DNA of 26,585 nt from Brevundimonas sp. (GCA_031119155.1 JAVHYH010000004.1:1-26585); one strand, 5' to 3'. Shown: positions 14,350-23,873, counted from the first letter of the stretch. Made by a program: numbers and translations. Notes: generated by a model from the sequence alone, not told the origin.

Positions 14350-14795
14350 GGGCGCGGGCGCTGGGAGCGGTGCGGACCTGGCTGGGGACGCCATACCGGC
14401 ATCAGGCAAGTGTCGTGGGGCAGGGGGCAGATTGTCTGGGGCTGGTGCGGGGAATCTGGCGCGAGATCGTCGGCGCGGAGCCGGAAGCCATTCCGGCCTA
14501 TCAGGCCGACTGGGCTGAAGTCGGCGGGGAGGAAACCCTCTGGGCGGCGGCGCGACGGTGGCTGGTCGAGATACCGGTGGCGCGGGCGCAGCCCGGTGAC
14601 GTGCTGCTGTTTCGCATGCAGCCGCATGCACCGGCCAAACACTGCGCCATCCTGAGCGATGACGCCGGCGAAGGGCGGATGATCCACGCCTACTGGGGGC
14701 GCGCGGTCGTCGAGAGCTGGATGGGACGGTGGTGGCGATCGCGACTGGTCGCGGCCTTCACCTGGCCGACGCCGGCTGCTTCAGAGGAATGTTGA
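14346..14795 (+). CDS. GTA NlpC/P60 family tail peptidase (g14 equivalent)
   Basis: A 149-residue cysteine peptidase expected to cut peptidoglycan peptides as the tail contacts a recipient cell. The catalytic Cys30 lies in GADCLGLVRGIW and the catalytic His99 in AKHCAILSD; His114 in MIHAYW may be the third polar residue. The N-terminal TWLGTPYRHQ motif is also typical of the family. It has no signal peptide, as expected for a virion-associated enzyme. The ATG overlaps the hub stop (ATGA) and the megatron ATG follows its stop by one base. Confidence 0.92.
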   Translation: MRARALGAVRTWLGTPYRHQASVVGQGADCLGLVRGIWREIVGAEPEAIPAYQADWAEVGGEETLWAAARRWLVEIPVARAQPGDVLLFRMQPHAPAKHCAILSDDAGEGRMIHAYWGRAVVESWMGRWWRSRLVAAFTWPTPAASEEC

Positions 14796-14796
14796 A

Positions 14797-17700
14797 ATGG
14801 CGCAGGTGATCCTGGGCGGCATCGGACAGGCGCTCGGCGGTCCGGTTGGAAAGGCCATCGGCGGTTTCATAGGGCAGGGGCTGGACCGGAGCCTGATCGC
14901 CGGGCTGGAGGCGCCGCGACAGCGTGGGCCGAGACTTGAGAGCCTGAGGATTCAGGGTTCCGCCGAAGGCGCACCCCTGTGTTGCGTCTTCGGCCGCGCG
15001 CGGGTGACCGGGACGGTGATCTGGGCGGCTCGCTTTCGCGAAGACCGGCACACCTCATCGCCCGGGAAGGGCGCGCCGAGGAGTATCGAGTACGGCTACT
15101 CCCTGAGCTTCGCCGTCGCGGTGTGTGAAGGGGAGATCGACGGGATCGGTCGGATCTGGGCCGACGGCCAGTTGATGGATGTGTCCTCCGTCGCCTTTCG
15201 GGTCCATCGCGGCGGCGAGGATCAGGCCCCCGATCCGCTGATCGAAGCGATTGAAGGAGATGCGCCGGCCTATCGTGGGACCGCCTATGTGGTGTTCGAG
15301 GACCTGCCGCTGGGCGCGTTCGGAAATCGGGTTCCGCAGCTGGCGTTCGAGGTCTTCCGCCGACCGCGGGGACGGACGCCGGGGCTGGAGGATCGGCTGG
15401 AGGGCGTCTGCCTGATCCCCGGCGCGGGTGAGTTCGTCCTGGCCACCGAGCCGGTGATCCGCCGCGAAGGTCTGACGCGGACCCGGCCGGAGAATGTGCA
15501 TGGCGGGGGAGCGGCGGATTTCCTCACGTCTGTGGATCTGCTGCAGGCGCAGCTGCCTAATCTGAAGCGGGTCAGCCTCGTGATCGGCTGGTTCGGCGAC
15601 GACCTGCGGGCGGGGCATTGCCGGGTCCGCCCGGGCGTGGAACGACGCGACAAGGCGACAGAGCCGCTGGTCTGGAGCGTCGCCGGTCTGGACCGCGCCA
15701 AAGCGCATCTGATCTCGAGTGCGGACGGTGGGCCAGCCTATGGCGGGACTCCGTCCGATGTCTCCGTCCGTCAGGCGATCGTCGAGCTGAAGGCGCGGGG
15801 GCTGGAGGTCACGCTCTATCCCTTCCTGTTCATGGACATCCCTGAGGACAACAGCCTGACGGGGCTGGACGGCGAGGCGGGGCAGCCGGCCTATCCCTGG
15901 CGGGGGCGTTTGCGAGGGCGGGACGGCGCCGAGGCGGACGCGGATGTGGAGGCGATGTTCGGCGCGGCGGGCGGTTGGGGGCTGCGGCGTCTTGCGTTGC
16001 ACTACGCTCGCATGGCCGCAGAGACCGGTGCGGACGGTCTGCTGATCGGCTCGGAGATGCGGGCACTGACCCTGACCCGAAACAGCGCGGGTGAATTTCC
16101 CGCCGTGTCTGCTCTGCGGACTCTGGCGGCGGAATGCCGGGCGATCGTCGGACCGGATGTGAAGCTGTCCTATGCCGCGGACTGGTCGGAGTACGCGGGA
16201 TCGAGAGCGGGCGTGGAGATGCTGTTCCACCTCGATCCGCTGTGGGCTGATCCCAATATCGATTACGTGGGAATCGACTGGTACCCGCCGCTGGGAGATT
16301 GGCGGGCGGGTGACGGAGGCGTCGATGCCGCGGCCTATCCGGGGCCGGATGATCCAGCCTATCTTGCGGCGCAGATCGCCGGCGGCGAGGGGTTTGACTG
16401 GTACTATGCGAACGACGCTGATCGGGTGGATCAGGTCCGGACGCCCATCATCGACACCCATGCCGGCGAGGACTGGGTCTTTCGGGTGAAGGATCTGGCC
16501 GGGTGGTGGGGGCATGCGCACCACGAGAGGTCGGACGGCCTGCGCGACGAGACGCCCACGGCCTGGATCCCGGGGATGAAGCCCATCCGTCTGACGGAGT
16601 TCGGTTGTGGCGCGGTGGATCGCGGCGGCAATGCACCGAACCTGTTCGTGGATCCCAAAAGCACCGAGACCGCGCTGCCGCCGTTCTCCACGGGCGCCCG
16701 GGATGATCGGATGCAGAGGCGTGCGCTCGAGGCGACGCTGGCGCATTTCGAGACCAGCAATCCGATGTCCGGCGTCTATGGCGGGCCGATGCTGGAAGCG
16801 GCGGACGCCTGGTGCTGGGACGCCCGGCCTTGGCCCGTCTTTCCGGCCCGGCAGGATGTGTGGGCGGACGCGACCGCCTGGCGTCGCGGGCACTGGCTGA
16901 ACGGCAGGCTGCATGGCGAAACCCGCGACCTGATCGAAGCCATCCTGCGACGAGGCGGCGTCGAGGCGAGCGAGATCGGTCCGATCACCGGCGAGGTGCA
17001 GGGCTATGTGATTGATCGCCCGATGCCGACGAAGGACGCCCTGGCGCCGTTGGCCGGCGCGCTGGGTCTCCATGTCGCCGAGCGTGGCGGCGAGGTCGCC
17101 TTGACGGCGAACAGTGAAAGGATCGTCGCGCTTTCAGAGGCTGATCTGGCGATGCCGGACGAGCGGCAGTCGGTTCAGAAGGACCGCAAACTGGATCCCT
17201 CCCCGACGGCCGCGCGGGTGCGCTTCATCGACGGTGATCGGGACTACAGGACCAGCGCGGTCCTGGCGCGTACGTCCGGCGACGGAGGTGGAGTGGACCT
17301 GGATCTCCCGGCGGTCTGCGGTCGCGCCCTGGCGGAGACGGCGGCGCAACGGGCGCTGCAGGACGGCGCAGAGACCCGTCTCGTGGCCAGGCTCGGACCG
17401 CTGTCCGCCCTGCGACTGGAGCCGGGGGATGTGATCGGCCTTCCGGGGCAGGCGGGAGACTGGCGGGTCGCGCGGCTGGATTTCGCTGAGGCAGTGTCGG
17501 CGGAACTGGAGCCTGTTCTTTCGCCGATGACGCCCGCGACCGATGACGAGGCGCCGACCGTCACGCCATCAGATCCGGTTGTGGGGGCGCCGTTCTTCCG
17601 GATGCTGGAAACGCCGCCTCTTCCGGGCGGTGAGAGCGACGCCCGTCCGTTCGCGGTGGTCGCCGGCGATCCCTGGCGTTCGCGGCAGGTGCGCGCGGGA

Positions 17701-18489
17701 GCCTCGATCGCGACCCAGACCTTGCGCGGCGAGGTGGCGAGTTCGGCGACGGTGGGCACGCTGACGACGGCGCTGCGCGGCGGTTCACGATATCGCTGGA
17801 ATGAGACCTCGCTGACGGTGCGGGTCGAAGGACGCGCGCCGGCGAGCCGGCCCACTGAAGCCATCCTGGCCGGCGCCAACTGTCTGGCGGTCGAGACGTT
17901 GGACGGGTGGGAGCTGATCCAGTTTCGGGAGGCGCAACTGGTCGGCGATGATGTCTGGCGGCTGTCGGGCCTGTTGCGCGCCCAGCGAGGCACCGAGGCG
18001 GCCATGCGGGCCGGAGCGGAGCCGGGCGCTGTCGTCGTGTTTCTGGATGGCCTCGCATCACGGGTGACCCTGTCGCCTGGCGAGCGCGGCCTTCCGCTGA
18101 TCTGGCGCGCCTCGCCCGGCGGCCTGGCGGGCGGGACCGGCGCGGCAGATGTGTGGTGGACCGCGTCCGGCGTTCACGACCGACCCTTCAGTCCCGCCCA
18201 TCTGCGGGCGACGCCGGACGAAGACGGCGGGCTGCGGATCGACTGGACGTCGAGGGATCGTCTTGATGCGGATGGCTGGGGTGCGGCCGCGCCCTCGGGC
18301 GAGACGCCGCGGTTTCGGGTGACGCTGATTGGCGCGGACGGCGTCGCGCGGGCGCGTGAGGTCGAGGCCCCCTTCGTCAGCTACGCCGCTGCGGACTTCC
18401 CCGGGCTCTTGCCCGACGGGGTCAAGGCCAGCGTGGCGCAATGGGGTGAGGGCTATGGCTGGGGAGAAGAAGCCGAAATCAGCCTGTGA
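14797..18489 (+). CDS. GTA megatron / host-specificity tail tip protein with TIM-barrel-like domain (g15 equivalent)
   Basis: A 1230-residue tail-tip protein, about the size of RcGTA Rcc01698. It starts with a glycine-rich hydrophobic stretch (AQVILGGIGQALGGPVGKAI). Residues about 245-700 form the GTA TIM-barrel-like domain, including LFHLDPLWADPNIDYVGIDW, DTHAGEDWVFRVKDLAGWWG, RLTEFGCGAVDRGGNAPNLF and WCWDARPWPVFPARQDVWAD. Residues about 710-900 match the phage-tail_3 type domain (GGVEASEIGPITGEVQGYVI). The rest is beta-rich and likely receptor-facing. It has no frameshift or internal stop, which argues that the cluster is maintained by selection. It is the last GTA structural gene; a 90-bp gap follows. 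Confidence 0.93.
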   Translation: MAQVILGGIGQALGGPVGKAIGGFIGQGLDRSLIAGLEAPRQRGPRLESLRIQGSAEGAPLCCVFGRARVTGTVIWAARFREDRHTSSPGKGAPRSIEYGYSLSFAVAVCEGEIDGIGRIWADGQLMDVSSVAFRVHRGGEDQAPDPLIEAIEGDAPAYRGTAYVVFEDLPLGAFGNRVPQLAFEVFRRPRGRTPGLEDRLEGVCLIPGAGEFVLATEPVIRREGLTRTRPENVHGGGAADFLTSVDLLQAQLPNLKRVSLVIGWFGDDLRAGHCRVRPGVERRDKATEPLVWSVAGLDRAKAHLISSADGGPAYGGTPSDVSVRQAIVELKARGLEVTLYPFLFMDIPEDNSLTGLDGEAGQPAYPWRGRLRGRDGAEADADVEAMFGAAGGWGLRRLALHYARMAAETGADGLLIGSEMRALTLTRNSAGEFPAVSALRTLAAECRAIVGPDVKLSYAADWSEYAGSRAGVEMLFHLDPLWADPNIDYVGIDWYPPLGDWRAGDGGVDAAAYPGPDDPAYLAAQIAGGEGFDWYYANDADRVDQVRTPIIDTHAGEDWVFRVKDLAGWWGHAHHERSDGLRDETPTAWIPGMKPIRLTEFGCGAVDRGGNAPNLFVDPKSTETALPPFSTGARDDRMQRRALEATLAHFETSNPMSGVYGGPMLEAADAWCWDARPWPVFPARQDVWADATAWRRGHWLNGRLHGETRDLIEAILRRGGVEASEIGPITGEVQGYVIDRPMPTKDALAPLAGALGLHVAERGGEVALTANSERIVALSEADLAMPDERQSVQKDRKLDPSPTAARVRFIDGDRDYRTSAVLARTSGDGGGVDLDLPAVCGRALAETAAQRALQDGAETRLVARLGPLSALRLEPGDVIGLPGQAGDWRVARLDFAEAVSAELEPVLSPMTPATDDEAPTVTPSDPVVGAPFFRMLETPPLPGGESDARPFAVVAGDPWRSRQVRAGASIATQTLRGEVASSATVGTLTTALRGGSRYRWNETSLTVRVEGRAPASRPTEAILAGANCLAVETLDGWELIQFREAQLVGDDVWRLSGLLRAQRGTEAAMRAGAEPGAVVVFLDGLASRVTLSPGERGLPLIWRASPGGLAGGTGAADVWWTASGVHDRPFSPAHLRATPDEDGGLRIDWTSRDRLDADGWGAAAPSGETPRFRVTLIGADGVARAREVEAPFVSYAAADFPGLLPDGVKASVAQWGEGYGWGEEAEISL

Positions 18490-18492
18490 AAG

Positions 18493-18508
18493 CTCGCCTG
18501 CCTGCGAG
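18493..18508 (+). other. Weak hairpin after the last GTA gene
   Basis: CTCGC-CTGCCT-GCGAG is a 5-bp stem just behind the megatron stop codon. It has no T-tract (AGGAGG follows). It is the only structure I see that could end or process the GTA transcript before the dnaJ-like gene, and it is weak. Confidence 0.25.
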
Positions 18509-18515
18509 AGGAGGT

Positions 18516-18543
18516 TTGCGGAATCCGCCGGATGGCCTAACTG
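18516..18543 (+). promoter_or_regulatory. Possible promoter of the dnaJ-like/serC unit
   Basis: TTGCGG (18516-18521) and TAACTG (18538-18543) are separated by 16 bp in the only gap upstream of the dnaJ-like gene. The -35 box is good by Caulobacter standards and the -10 box is weak. Transcription would start near 18550, about 30 nt before the GTG. No sigma-32 consensus is visible. Confidence 0.3.
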
Positions 18544-18579
18544 AAATGCTCGGCGTGTGGAGCAGGAGTACACTCGAAC

Positions 18580-19500
18580 GTGGCTGGCGATCCCTACAAG
18601 GAACTGGGCGTGGCCCGGGGCGCGAGTCAGGACGAGATCAAGAAGGCGTTCCGCAAGCTCGCCAAGGATCTGCATCCCGACAAGAACCCCGGCGACAAGG
18701 CCGCCGAAGACCGCTTCAAGCAGGTGACAGCGGCGTTCGACATTCTCGGCGACAAGGACAAGCGGGCGAAATTCGACCGTGGCGAGATCGACGCGGATGG
18801 ACGCGAACAGTTTCGCGGCTTCGGCGGCGGTGCGGGTGGCGGACGAGGCCCGGGCGGCTTCGGTCAGGGTCCGTTCGGACAGGGCGGCCAGCGCGGCGGG
18901 TTCGAGAATATCGACCTGGATGAAATCTTCGGCGGCATGTTCGGCGGCGGAGCCCGACCGGGCGGCGGCCGCGCCGGTCCGCCCAAGGGGCAGGACGTCC
19001 GCGCCACGCTCGAGATCAGCCTTGAGGATTCCATCTCGGGCGCGACCCGTCGCATCCAGTTCTCCGACGGCCGCACGCTGGACGTGGCCATCCCCAAGGG
19101 CGCGGGCGACGGACAGACGATCCGTCTGAAGGGGCAGGGCATGCCCGGCCGCGGCGGTGAGAACGGCGACGCGCTGATCGAGCTGAAGCTGGCCCCGCAT
19201 CCCGTCTTCACCCGTGACGGGGCCGATCTGACCATGAACCAGCCGGTGCCGCTGTATGACGCGGTGCTGGGTGGGAAGGTGCCGCTTCGTACGCCCGAAG
19301 GCACGGTCAGCATGACCATTCCGGCGGGCTCAAGCTCGGGCAAGGTGCTGCGCCTGAAGGGACGGGGCGCGTTCGCCAACGGCAAGCGCGGCGACCTGCT
19401 GGCGACGCTGATGATCGTGCTGCCGGAAGGCGACGAAGCGCTGACGAAGCTGGCGCAAAAGGCGCGTGACGAGGGGCCGATCCGGCCGTTCCGGGACTAG
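18580..19500 (+). CDS. CbpA-like DnaJ-class co-chaperone
   Basis: A 306-residue Hsp40 of the type II (CbpA/DnaJB) class. It has a J-domain at 4-70 with an intact HPD motif (residues 32-34, DLHPDKNPGDKAAEDRFKQV), and a Gly/Phe-rich linker (about 75-140) with repeated GGFGQG-like units. Two C-terminal beta-sandwich substrate-binding domains follow (about 145-300; GAGDGQTIRLKGQGMPG and TIPAGSSSGKVLRLKGRGA). The four CxxCxGxG zinc repeats of DnaJ are absent. The start is GTG at 18580, with AGGAG 11 nt upstream, which is a wide spacing. It stimulates Hsp70 ATPase and binds unfolded proteins. The stop lies only 6 nt before serC, so the two are probably co-transcribed. Confidence 0.9.
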   Translation: MAGDPYKELGVARGASQDEIKKAFRKLAKDLHPDKNPGDKAAEDRFKQVTAAFDILGDKDKRAKFDRGEIDADGREQFRGFGGGAGGGRGPGGFGQGPFGQGGQRGGFENIDLDEIFGGMFGGGARPGGGRAGPPKGQDVRATLEISLEDSISGATRRIQFSDGRTLDVAIPKGAGDGQTIRLKGQGMPGRGGENGDALIELKLAPHPVFTRDGADLTMNQPVPLYDAVLGGKVPLRTPEGTVSMTIPAGSSSGKVLRLKGRGAFANGKRGDLLATLMIVLPEGDEALTKLAQKARDEGPIRPFRD

Positions 19501-19506
19501 GCGGGA

Positions 19507-20670
19507 ATGACCAGCAAGCCGAACGCGAAGCCTGAACGGCCCTGGTTCTCGTCCGGGCCCACCGCGAAGCGACCGGGCTGGTCGTCGCAGGCCATACCGC
19601 ATGATCTGCTGGGTCGCGGCATCCGCGCCCCGGAAGTCGTGGCACGTTTCGCACACGGCCTGAAGCTGACCCGCGAGCTGCTGCAGGTTCCGGACGACTG
19701 GGTCATGGTCTATGTGCCCGGTTCCGACACCGGAGCGGTCGAGGCGGCCATGTGGTCCATGCTGGGCGAGCGGCCGGTGCAGGTTCTGGCCTTCGAGAAT
19801 TTCGGCAAGGTCTGGGCGACCGATGCGAAGACGCATTTGAATCTCGATCCGGAAATCATCTCCGCGCCTTGGGGGCAGTTCCCGGATGTCTCGCGTGTCG
19901 ATCCGGCCAAGGATCTGGTCTTCCCCTGGAACGGCACGACCTCCGGGGTGAAGGCGCCGGGCTCCGACTGGCTGTCGAGCGAGCGCGAAGGCATCGTCAT
20001 CTGCGACGCCACCTCCGCCGCCTTCGCCATGCCCCTGCCGTTCGACAAGGTCGATGTCGTGACGTTCAGCTTCCAGAAGGCGCTGGGCGGCGAGGCGGGG
20101 CTCGGGGTGGCGGCGCTGTCGCCCAGGGCGGTGGAGCGGCTGGACCGCTATGCGCCGCCGCGACCGATCCCCAAGGTGCTGCGCCTGCGTGACGACAAGG
20201 GTTTTGATCGTCTGCTGGCCACCGGCTCGATGCTCAACACCTTCTCGGTGTGGACGCTGGAGGACTGGATCGACGGGGTCGAATGGGGGCTGGCGCTTGG
20301 AGGGCTCGAGGCCCTGATCGCGCGCACCGATGCGAACGCGGCCGCTCTGGACCGCTGGGTCGCTCGGACGCCGTGGATCGAATACCTCGCCGAAACCTCC
20401 GACATCCGCTCGACCACCTCGGTCTGCTTGAAGATCGTCGATCCGCGCGTTGAGGCGATGGACGACGAGGCGCGTCGCGACTTCGTCACTCACATGAAGG
20501 TGCTGGTCGAGACCGAGAACGCGGCCTTTGATATCGAAGGCCACCGGAATGCACCCGCCGGCCTGCGCATCTGGTGCGGCTGCACGGTGGATGCGGAGGA
20601 TATCGAGGCGTTGACCCCCTGGCTCGACTGGGCGTTCGAGATGGCCATCGTGGAATATTCCGCCGACTGA
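19507..20670 (+). CDS. serC: Phosphoserine transaminase
   Basis: A 387-residue PLP-dependent class V aminotransferase that converts 3-phosphohydroxypyruvate and glutamate to O-phosphoserine and 2-oxoglutarate, the second step of serine synthesis; it also serves the pyridoxal phosphate pathway. The PLP lysine is predicted as Lys191 in VTFSFQKALGGEAGLGV. The conserved N-terminal PWFSSGPTAKRPGW and FPWNGTTSGVKAPGSDW are characteristic of the SerC form found in alphaproteobacteria and archaea. In many alphaproteobacteria serA follows serC; here purA follows directly. The 6-nt gap to the DnaJ-like gene suggests translational coupling. The start has GGCGGGA just upstream. Confidence 0.93.
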   Translation: MTSKPNAKPERPWFSSGPTAKRPGWSSQAIPHDLLGRGIRAPEVVARFAHGLKLTRELLQVPDDWVMVYVPGSDTGAVEAAMWSMLGERPVQVLAFENFGKVWATDAKTHLNLDPEIISAPWGQFPDVSRVDPAKDLVFPWNGTTSGVKAPGSDWLSSEREGIVICDATSAAFAMPLPFDKVDVVTFSFQKALGGEAGLGVAALSPRAVERLDRYAPPRPIPKVLRLRDDKGFDRLLATGSMLNTFSVWTLEDWIDGVEWGLALGGLEALIARTDANAAALDRWVARTPWIEYLAETSDIRSTTSVCLKIVDPRVEAMDDEARRDFVTHMKVLVETENAAFDIEGHRNAPAGLRIWCGCTVDAEDIEALTPWLDWAFEMAIVEYSAD

Positions 20671-20742
20671 GCAGGACACCCGGCGATTCCCCCGCTATAG
20701 GCTGCGCCCGCATTCCGGAAACCGGACCAGCGGAGAAGTGTC

Positions 20743-22038
<1,296 letters not shown>

Positions 22039-22064
22039 GCGCGCTTTCCGGCGTTCAAGGCAAT

Positions 22065-22108
22065 TTAACCCTGACGGGGTTAAGGGTGGCTCTCCTCGGG
22101 AGGGCCAC
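22065..22108 (+). promoter_or_regulatory. Tandem hairpins between purA and the receiver-like gene; the second covers the ribosome site
   Basis: The first hairpin is TTAACCC-TGACG-GGGTTAA (22065-22083), a perfect 7-bp stem. The second is GTGGCTCTCC-TCG-GGAGGGCCAC (22086-22108), a 10-bp stem with one G-U pair. Its 3' arm contains most of GGGAGG (22098-22103), the likely Shine-Dalgarno sequence of the TTG start at 22110, so the folded RNA would hide it. A weak CCTTGTT follows, so the element may also end purA transcripts. Confidence 0.55.
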
Positions 22109-22109
22109 C

Positions 22110-22916
22110 TTGTTCGCAATTGATCGTCGCATCCTCGCCCGGATCGAGCCGGTGACGAAGCGGGTCCTGATCGTGGACCCCAACCCCCATGCTGCGCGGC
22201 TGCTGAACGACATCGTCAAGGCGCTGGGCGCGCGTGACATCATCATCGAGGCGGAAGAGGCGCGGGCGCTGAAGGCCGCCGCGGCGCTGGAGCCCGGCAT
22301 CATCTTCATCGAGCGCACGGGGCCGGGACTGGACGGCGAAAGCCTCGCCCGTCGCATCCGTCGTTCGGACATGGATTGCCGCCGTGCGCCGATCATCATG
22401 GTCACGGCCGAAGCGACCGCCACCACCATCCTTGGCGCGCGGGATTCCGGCGTGCACGAATTCCTTCGCAAGCCGTTCACCAGCGGCGACCTGCTGAAGC
22501 GGGTCGAGAACGTGGCCCTGAAGCCGCGCGACTGGATCGAGGCGGTCGGCTATGTCGGCCCGGACCGTCGGCGCTTCAACTCGGGTGAGTACACCGGACC
22601 GGCCAAGCGCAAGGGGGATCGGGCCAGCAGCGGCGTGGCCGCGGTCGAGGCGGCCAAGGATCAGGCCATGCGCATCCTCGCCTCCGCCCTGAACCAGTTC
22701 GATCAGGACCCGATGCAGGCCGTCCGGTCGATCCGCGAGCAAGCCGTCGCGCTGAAGGCGGTGGGCATGAAGCTGTCCGACACCCGTCTGGTCGTGGCGG
22801 TCGGCGCGCTGGAGGTCAGTCTCGCGTCGGGGCCTGGCTCGAAGGAAACCCTGTCCGCCCCCATCGGCGCGCTTCTGGCCATGCATCAGGCCGAGCCCAT
22901 GAAAAAGGCGGGCTGA
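22110..22916 (+). CDS. Response-regulator-like protein with Glu at the phosphoacceptor site
   Basis: A 268-residue protein. An N-terminal CheY-like receiver domain (about 17-140) has KRVLIVDPN (Asp23), IIMVTAEAT (Thr99) and FLRKPF (Lys121), but the phosphoacceptor Asp is replaced by Glu68 in GIIFIERTGPG. A basic linker follows (GYVGPDRRR, then YTGPAKRKGDR), then a C-terminal helical region (about 190-268) with no recognised fold. TTG at 22110 has GGGAGG at 6-nt spacing; GTG at 22086 and GTG at 22152 (giving VTKRVLIVD) are alternatives. Asp-to-Glu often mimics the phosphorylated state, so it may work without a kinase. The Arg-rich linker loosely recalls CheY-like c-di-GMP effectors of Caulobacter, which I cannot confirm. 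The stop codon lies inside the rpoH terminator stem. Confidence 0.78.
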   Translation: MFAIDRRILARIEPVTKRVLIVDPNPHAARLLNDIVKALGARDIIIEAEEARALKAAAALEPGIIFIERTGPGLDGESLARRIRRSDMDCRRAPIIMVTAEATATTILGARDSGVHEFLRKPFTSGDLLKRVENVALKPRDWIEAVGYVGPDRRRFNSGEYTGPAKRKGDRASSGVAAVEAAKDQAMRILASALNQFDQDPMQAVRSIREQAVALKAVGMKLSDTRLVVAVGALEVSLASGPGSKETLSAPIGALLAMHQAEPMKKAG

Positions 22917-22929
22917 ACCAGCCCGCCTT
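22902..22929 (-). terminator. Intrinsic terminator of rpoH, overlapping the convergent gene's stop
   Basis: A perfect 10-bp stem (AAGGCGGGCT and AGCCCGCCTT; 22905-22914 and 22920-22929) with a 5-nt loop. On the minus strand it is followed by TTTTT (22902-22906), a textbook intrinsic terminator about 57 nt downstream of the rpoH stop. On the plus strand only CATCACTTCTCTTTG follows, so it may also end the receiver-like gene less efficiently. The stem contains the last codons and stop of that plus-strand gene. Confidence 0.8.
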
Positions 22930-22985
22930 CATCACTTCTCTTTGCGCTAACGCTCGCGACTCGGTCGCGCGCTGCCTGAGCACGA

Positions 22986-23873
22986 TCAGGCGTTGACCAG
23001 GTTCCGCTCTTCAGCGGCGGCGCGCATGGCCTTCTGCAGCTTTTCGAAGGCCCGCACCTCGATCTGACGCACGCGTTCACGGCTGACGCCATATTCGCCG
23101 GCCAGCTCTTCCAGCGTCACCGGATCATCCTTGAGGCGGCGCTCGGTCAGGATGTGCTTCTCGCGATCCGTCAGCTCCTGCATGGCTTCCTGAAGCAGGC
23201 CCATGCGGAGGGACTTCTCTTCGCTTTCGGCCAGAGCAGTCTCTTGCGAGACAGCGGTGTCGTCGGCCAGCCAGTCCTGCCATTCGCTTTCGCCATCGGC
23301 GCGCAGGGGCGCGTTCAGCGAAGCGTCGCCGCCGAGGCGACGGTTCATGCTGATCACGTCCTCATTGGTCACGCCCAGCTTGGTGGCGATGGCCTCGACG
23401 TGCTCCGGATGCAGGTCGCCTTCTTCGAAGGCCGAGATCTGGCTCTTGGCCTTGCGCAGGTTGAAGAACAGCTTCTTCTGCGCGGCGGTGGTGCCCATCT
23501 TCACGAGCGACCAGCTGCGCAGGATGTATTCCTGGATCGAGGCGCGGATCCACCACATGGCGTAGGTCGCCAGGCGGAAGCCCTTGTCCGGGTCGAATTT
23601 CTTCACGGCCTGCATCAGGCCGACGTTGCCTTCCGAGATCACTTCGCCGATCGGCAGGCCGTAGCCGCGATAGCCCATGGCGATCTTGGCCACGAGGCGA
23701 AGGTGCGAGGTCACGAGGCGATGGGCGGCTTCAGGGTCCTGGTGCTCGGTCCAGCGCTTGGCCAGCATGAACTCTTCGTCCTTGGCCAGCATCGGAAACT
23801 TGCGGATTTCCGTGAGATAGCGCGACAGCCCCTGTTCGGGCGACATGACGGCGAGCGTGGTATTGGAAGCCAT
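22986..23873 (-). CDS. rpoH: RNA polymerase heat-shock sigma factor RpoH (sigma-32)
   Basis: A 295-residue sigma-70-family factor directing transcription of heat-shock genes. Region 2 is clear (EGNVGLMQAVKKFDPDKGFR, ATYAMWWIRASIQEYIL). The RpoH box, which distinguishes RpoH from RpoD, reads QKKLFFNLRKAKS. Region 4 has VTLEELAGEYGVSRERVRQI. I start at the ATG at 23873 (MASNTTLAVMSPEQG), the usual alphaproteobacterial N-terminus, with GGAGG 11-12 nt upstream; an upstream in-frame start would add 25 unlikely residues. It is preceded by a leader of about 170 nt and ended by a strong intrinsic terminator. Confidence 0.95.
   Translation of the reverse strand: MASNTTLAVMSPEQGLSRYLTEIRKFPMLAKDEEFMLAKRWTEHQDPEAAHRLVTSHLRLVAKIAMGYRGYGLPIGEVISEGNVGLMQAVKKFDPDKGFRLATYAMWWIRASIQEYILRSWSLVKMGTTAAQKKLFFNLRKAKSQISAFEEGDLHPEHVEAIATKLGVTNEDVISMNRRLGGDASLNAPLRADGESEWQDWLADDTAVSQETALAESEEKSLRMGLLQEAMQELTDREKHILTERRLKDDPVTLEELAGEYGVSRERVRQIEVRAFEKLQKAMRAAAEERNLVNA

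Noticed and set aside
15055..17073. 672-codon minus-strand open frame inside the megatron gene
   Set aside because: It is antisense to clear TIM-barrel coding sequence, and its composition (Arg, Pro, His rich) is typical of shadow frames.
6722..18489. Ordinary integrated prophage
   Set aside because: No integrase, repressor, replication, lysis or attachment-site repeats are visible, and the gene order and families are those of RcGTA-type agents.
22065..22083. TTAA...TTAA repeat as a CtrA binding site
   Set aside because: The two TTAA halves are 11 bp apart, not the 7 bp of the CtrA consensus; a hairpin stem explains the symmetry.
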